From contig CAIWHI010000345.1 in assembly GCA_903912435.1 (NCBI GenBank), positions 1 through 9,225 of the forward strand: DNA of 9,225 nt, given 5' to 3'. Shown in pieces: positions 6,842 through 9,225 of the stretch. Below the pieces are notes generated by a model. That model was not told the DNA's origin, made no database searches, and worked only from the letters and a program-made list of their open reading frames with translations. This stretch comes from an uncultured Bacteroidota bacterium. Lineage in GTDB: Bacteria; Bacteroidota; Bacteroidia; Chitinophagales; Chitinophagaceae. The first letter of the stretch is position 1. Every line of letters begins with the position of its first letter. A program made the translations under genes and the position numbers.

Positions 6842-7504
6842 TCATTTTATATCCTCATGAATATGTTTCATATCTGTTTGGTAGTATTTGCAAAGGCCTT
6901 TTAGTCCGCACTCCTTACACTTAGGGTTTCTTGCTACACACACATACCTGCCATGCAATATGAGCCAATGGTGGGCGATCGCCAATAAACTTTTTGGGAT
7001 ATTGGCTACTAGCTGTTCTTCAGCCTGTAAAGGTGTTTTGGCATCTTTTGTAAGCCCTAATCTGGCCGACACCCTAAATACGTGTGTGTCAACCGCCATC
7101 CCTGGTTTCTGAAACACTACCGACACTATAACATTAGCAGTTTTGCGGCCCACACCGGGTAATTGCACCAGTTCTTCAATAGTATCAGGCACTTCTCCAT
7201 TATATTTTTCAATCAGCATTCGGGCCATACCCAAAAGGTGTCGCGATTTATTATTGGCAAAAGTGACACTCCTAACCAGCGGTTCCACATCTTCAAACTC
7301 AGCTTTAGCCAGGCTTTGCGCATCAGGGAAACGTTCGAAAAGTTGTGGGGTAACAATATTCACCCGCTTATCGGTGCATTGGGCAGATAGAATAACAGCC
7401 ACCAGCAATTCATAAGGATTGGTATAGTGCAATTCCGTTTCAGCATTAGGCATGTTTTTCTGAAACCATTCAATTACCTGGTTGTACCGCTCTTTTTTAG
7501 TCAT
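6842..7504 (-). CDS. nth: Endonuclease III, DNA glycosylase/AP lyase
   Basis: Nth removes oxidised pyrimidines from DNA and cuts the resulting abasic site, starting base excision repair in the cytoplasm. The 220-aa protein has the helix-hairpin-helix LPGVGRKTANVI (about 115-126) with the catalytic Lys121. The catalytic Asp139 is in VDTHVFR. The C-terminal [4Fe-4S] cluster motif C-x6-C-x2-C-x5-C uses Cys189, 196, 199 and 205. All essential residues are present and the length is normal (E. coli Nth is 211 aa). The ATG at 7504 gives the standard N-terminus. The gene lies 173 bp downstream of msrB on the same strand, with no clear promoter box between, and ends against a shared terminator. Confidence 0.96.
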   Translation of the reverse strand: MTKKERYNQVIEWFQKNMPNAETELHYTNPYELLVAVILSAQCTDKRVNIVTPQLFERFPDAQSLAKAEFEDVEPLVRSVTFANNKSRHLLGMARMLIEKYNGEVPDTIEELVQLPGVGRKTANVIVSVVFQKPGMAVDTHVFRVSARLGLTKDAKTPLQAEEQLVANIPKSLLAIAHHWLILHGRYVCVARNPKCKECGLKGLCKYYQTDMKHIHEDIK

Positions 7505-7677
7505 GTTTTATTGCCTTTATAAGTAGCGAAATTACATTATTGCTTTTACTATCAACTAATACAACTATCTCCTAAGTACTTACTACTATGTACAACAAGG
7601 AAACGACTAACTACCATTTACTAACTACCTTCTACTTATAAGAAACATCTTTCTACTCTCTACTTTCTACTTAAAAA
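7505..7677. other. msrB-nth spacer, low complexity
   Basis: This 173-bp spacer has no gene. Its right part is a degenerate heptad repeat tract (listed separately). TTATAAGTAG (7517-7526) and CTACTTATAA (7632-7641) form a distant 10-bp inverted repeat. The palindrome AAGTACTT lies near 7574-7581. No TAnnTTTG box is seen on the minus strand. Confidence 0.5.
7602..7671. repeat. Degenerate 7-bp tandem repeat tract
   Basis: Read in sevens, most of this tract fits WWCTACY on the plus strand. TTCTACT occurs at 7630, 7651 and 7665, CTCTACT at 7658, and AACTACC at 7609 and 7623. All of these share one 7-bp register, with two poorly matching units at 7637-7650. The 10-mer ACTAACTACC repeats 14 bp apart (7606 and 7620). 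It lies between msrB and nth, just after the msrB stop. Confidence 0.6.
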
Positions 7678-8184
7678 TCACTTTTCCACCTCAAACATCA
7701 GCGCATAGCCATTCATGCAATACCTAAGGTGTGTCGGTTCAGGTCCATCATCAAATACATGCCCTAGGTGACCACCACAGCGGGAACAAACAACTTCATC
7801 CCTAACCATACCATAAGAATCGTCTTTAGCAACAGATACACTGCTTTTATTAAGCGCCTGGTAAAAACTTGGCCATCCGGTATGGCTATCAAATTTTGTA
7901 CTGGAACTAAATAATGGATTGCCACAAGCAGCACAATGGTATTTGCCTTTTCTTACATTATGCACAAATGGCCCGCTATTCGCTCTTTCGGTGCCTTTTT
8001 CACGCATAATTTCATAAACCTGAGGTGCCAGTATTTTCTTCCATTCAGCATCAGCCACCTTCAGTTTAGCTGTTTCAGTTGGTTTGTAATACGGATTTTT
8101 GGTTTCATCCTGAACCTGTGCATTTGTGCATGCACTGCCTCCAAAAATAATAATCAGGCAAAAAATGATGATTCTGTTTTTCAT
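7678..8184 (-). CDS. msrB: Peptide methionine-R-sulfoxide reductase, exported or lipoprotein
   Basis: MsrB reduces the R form of oxidised methionine in proteins. The 168-aa protein has a hydrophobic N-terminus with a possible lipobox GSAC (Cys19); cleavage at TNA-Q just after is an alternative. Either way it is predicted to act outside the cytoplasm. The MsrB domain starts near 47 and has GTERANSGPF, the zinc pairs CAAC (Cys84, Cys87) and CSRC (Cys133, Cys136), HTGWPSF in the substrate pocket, and GHVFDDGP. The catalytic Cys156 is in RYCMNG, where many homologues have RYCINS. Apart from the zinc ligands and Cys9 and Cys19 in the signal region there is no other cysteine. The usual internal resolving Cys is therefore absent, and reduction probably relies directly on a thiol partner. 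The exported Trx-like proteins nearby are candidates (inference). Confidence 0.94.
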   Translation of the reverse strand: MKNRIIIFCLIIIFGGSACTNAQVQDETKNPYYKPTETAKLKVADAEWKKILAPQVYEIMREKGTERANSGPFVHNVRKGKYHCAACGNPLFSSSTKFDSHTGWPSFYQALNKSSVSVAKDDSYGMVRDEVVCSRCGGHLGHVFDDGPEPTHLRYCMNGYALMFEVEK

Positions 8185-8337
8185 AAAAATTGTTGTTTGC
8201 TATTACTAACGAAAGACTTGTCTGTTTGGATTGATAAAATTATGCTTAAAAAAAGTTAATAAGCATTGTTTCTATGTTTATGGCTATAGACAGAATGATT
8301 ATTATTATTTTTGCTATAGAACCAATCAATCTAAGGT
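8185..8337. other. Divergent spacer between msrB and the nuclease-family gene
   Basis: This 153-bp AT-rich spacer lies between divergent genes. No TTTG at all occurs on the minus strand here, so the msrB promoter cannot be placed by consensus. On the plus strand TATTTTTG (8306-8313) is a good -7 candidate. GCTATAGA occurs twice, exactly 30 bp apart (8283-8290 and 8313-8320). Confidence 0.5.
8306..8313 (+). promoter_or_regulatory. Putative -7 box for the nuclease-family gene
   Basis: TATTTTTG fully matches TAnnTTTG and sits 24 bp before the ATG at 8338. No well-spaced TTG/TTTG -33 element is visible. Two GCTATAGA repeats flank it on both sides, the second overlapping its last base, which could be operator half-sites. 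Confidence 0.35.
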
Positions 8338-9165
8338 ATGGTAATTGCAAATCCACTTTCAGATACTGTATTCAAATTGCTAATGTCTGATAACCGTATA
8401 GCAAGGTTTTTCATTCAGACATTATTAGATGAAACCATAACAGAATTGGAGGTAAAGCAACTGGAATTGGTTTATGATAAGGATGGCAACACTATTATGC
8501 CAGCTTCTTTTGCTATTTTTAGGCTTGACTATGTGGCTACCATAAAACTGGCTACAGGGGATTATAAAAAGGTGCTTATAGAGATTCTAAAAGCAAAGAA
8601 CGTCACAGATATAATGAGTTTCAGGAACTATCTTGATAAACATTATATGAGGAAGGAAGAGGTATTTGTCAAAGGTATTCCCAAATATTCAATTTTACCA
8701 ATTGTTACCATCTACATTTTGGGTTATAAATTACCAGAAATAGACACTCCTGCTGTAAAGGTTAGCCGTCAATATATTAACCAGATAAATCATCAGGTGA
8801 TTACTCAAAAAAATGAGTTTATAGAGAAATTAACCCATGATAGCTATATCGTACAGATTCCAAGAATAGATGGCAAAATACAAACCAGCCTGGAACAGGT
8901 GCTAAGTTTTTTTGAGCAAAAATACTATATCGATGATGCAGGAATGCTAAAGGAATACCCATATCCTATAGTAGATGAAGATATGAAGCTGATTGCCGAT
9001 GCACTGCATTATGCAGGTCTTGACCCCATTAAGAGAAGAATGATTGAAACAGAAAATGAGGCTTACAGGGTTTATCTGGCAACCACAAAAGAACTACAGG
9101 AAAAACTGGATATTGAACAAAAAGCTCGGTTGGCCGCTGAAAAAAACAGTTCAGGAGATGCTTAA
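8338..9165 (+). CDS. PD-(D/E)XK nuclease-family (Rpn/transposase-like) protein, probably frameshifted near its end
   Basis: The 275-aa protein resembles the Bacteroidota group annotated as PD-(D/E)XK nuclease family transposase or Rpn-like. The N-terminal ANPLSDTVFKLLM and the core FRLDYVATI...YKKVLIEILKAKNVTDIMSFRNYL are typical. The putative metal ligands are Asp64 (RLDY) and Glu82 (IEILK). As I know the family, the core reads IE-x-QK; here Leu84 replaces the Gln, a change explainable by one base (CAA to CTA at 8587-8589). The C-terminus from about 245 is a charged coiled coil that ends abruptly as NSSGDA. A matching coiled-coil continuation lies in the +1 frame after a seven-A run. The ATG at 8338 fits the family start. 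Whether it is an active nuclease, a recombination-promoting protein or a decaying copy cannot be told. The family call is good; the function is uncertain. Confidence 0.75.
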   Translation: MVIANPLSDTVFKLLMSDNRIARFFIQTLLDETITELEVKQLELVYDKDGNTIMPASFAIFRLDYVATIKLATGDYKKVLIEILKAKNVTDIMSFRNYLDKHYMRKEEVFVKGIPKYSILPIVTIYILGYKLPEIDTPAVKVSRQYINQINHQVITQKNEFIEKLTHDSYIVQIPRIDGKIQTSLEQVLSFFEQKYYIDDAGMLKEYPYPIVDEDMKLIADALHYAGLDPIKRRMIETENEAYRVYLATTKELQEKLDIEQKARLAAEKNSSGDA

Positions 9166-9205
9166 TGAAATAGCCGAATTAAAAAGAAAGCTCGGAACAA
9201 CCTGA
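9140..9205 (+). other. A7 run and +1-frame coiled-coil extension of the nuclease-family gene
   Basis: Seven A's at 9140-9146 precede the ORF's last codons. Reading on in the +1 frame from ACA at 9146 gives TVQEMLNEIAELKRKLGTT and then TGA at 9203-9205. This continues the heptad-like pattern of the coiled coil, whereas the annotated frame ends in NSSGDA. One A fewer in the run would join the two, giving about 288 residues. This is either a frameshift mutation, a sequencing error in the homopolymer, or a slippage site. Confidence 0.65.
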
Positions 9206-9225
9206 TTTCGTAAGGTATTATTCCA

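Noticed and set aside
6975..6984. GGCGATCGCC palindrome, which contains the cyanobacterial HIP1 octamer
   Set aside because: It is a single occurrence inside nth coding sequence with no other copy in the window, so chance plus codon use explains it.
8126..8135. GTGCATGCAC palindrome in msrB
   Set aside because: It lies in the signal-peptide codons (Ala-Cys-Thr) and is only 10 bp long, so it is not evidence of a regulatory site.
9140..9175. Classic -1 slippery heptamer A AAA AAC at the end of the nuclease-family gene
   Set aside because: A -1 shift leads to QFRRCLMK and a quick stop. The protein-like continuation is in the +1 frame, so programmed -1 frameshifting does not explain it.

Overview
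The window looks like chromosomal DNA from a member of the Bacteroidota, probably Chitinophagaceae-like. The DNA is AT-rich, most genes lack a recognisable Shine-Dalgarno sequence, there are several matches to the Bacteroidota -7 promoter box TAnnTTTG, and the protein set fits: a giant multi-pass sensor kinase, exported CGWC thioredoxin-like proteins, and a PD-(D/E)XK 'transposase-like' protein. The phylum-level call is fairly firm. The family-level call is a guess.

Layout. Positions 1-256 contain no convincing complete gene. They hold two identical copies of a 34-bp repeat and a protein-like reverse reading frame that lacks a start. From 257 to 5424 three genes run leftward: ubiX (flavin prenyltransferase), mazG (NTP pyrophosphohydrolase), and a 1245-residue NtrY-like sensor histidine kinase whose start lies one base after the mazG stop. 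A divergent promoter region (5425-5488) separates them from two rightward tandem paralogues (5489-6789) for exported thioredoxin-fold proteins with a CGWC active site. A strong bidirectional hairpin terminator (6809-6841) ends that pair and also the leftward nth gene (endonuclease III). Upstream of nth lie a heptad-repeat-rich spacer and msrB, an exported or lipoprotein methionine-R-sulfoxide reductase. Finally a rightward PD-(D/E)XK nuclease-family gene fills 8338-9165. Its C-terminal coiled coil appears to continue in the +1 frame after a run of seven A.

How the genes fit together. Most are housekeeping or repair genes: MazG removes aberrant NTPs, Nth repairs oxidised bases, MsrB repairs oxidised methionine, and the Trx-like proteins may supply or shuffle thiols in the envelope. 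The shared theme of oxidative-damage handling is an inference from function, not proof of co-regulation. I see no clear new multi-gene defence or mobile system. The most unusual signals are the frameshifted and motif-altered nuclease gene, a perfect 13-bp hairpin inside the kinase gene, the 34-bp repeat pair, the heptad repeat tract, and near-identical active-site tracts in the two Trx paralogues.
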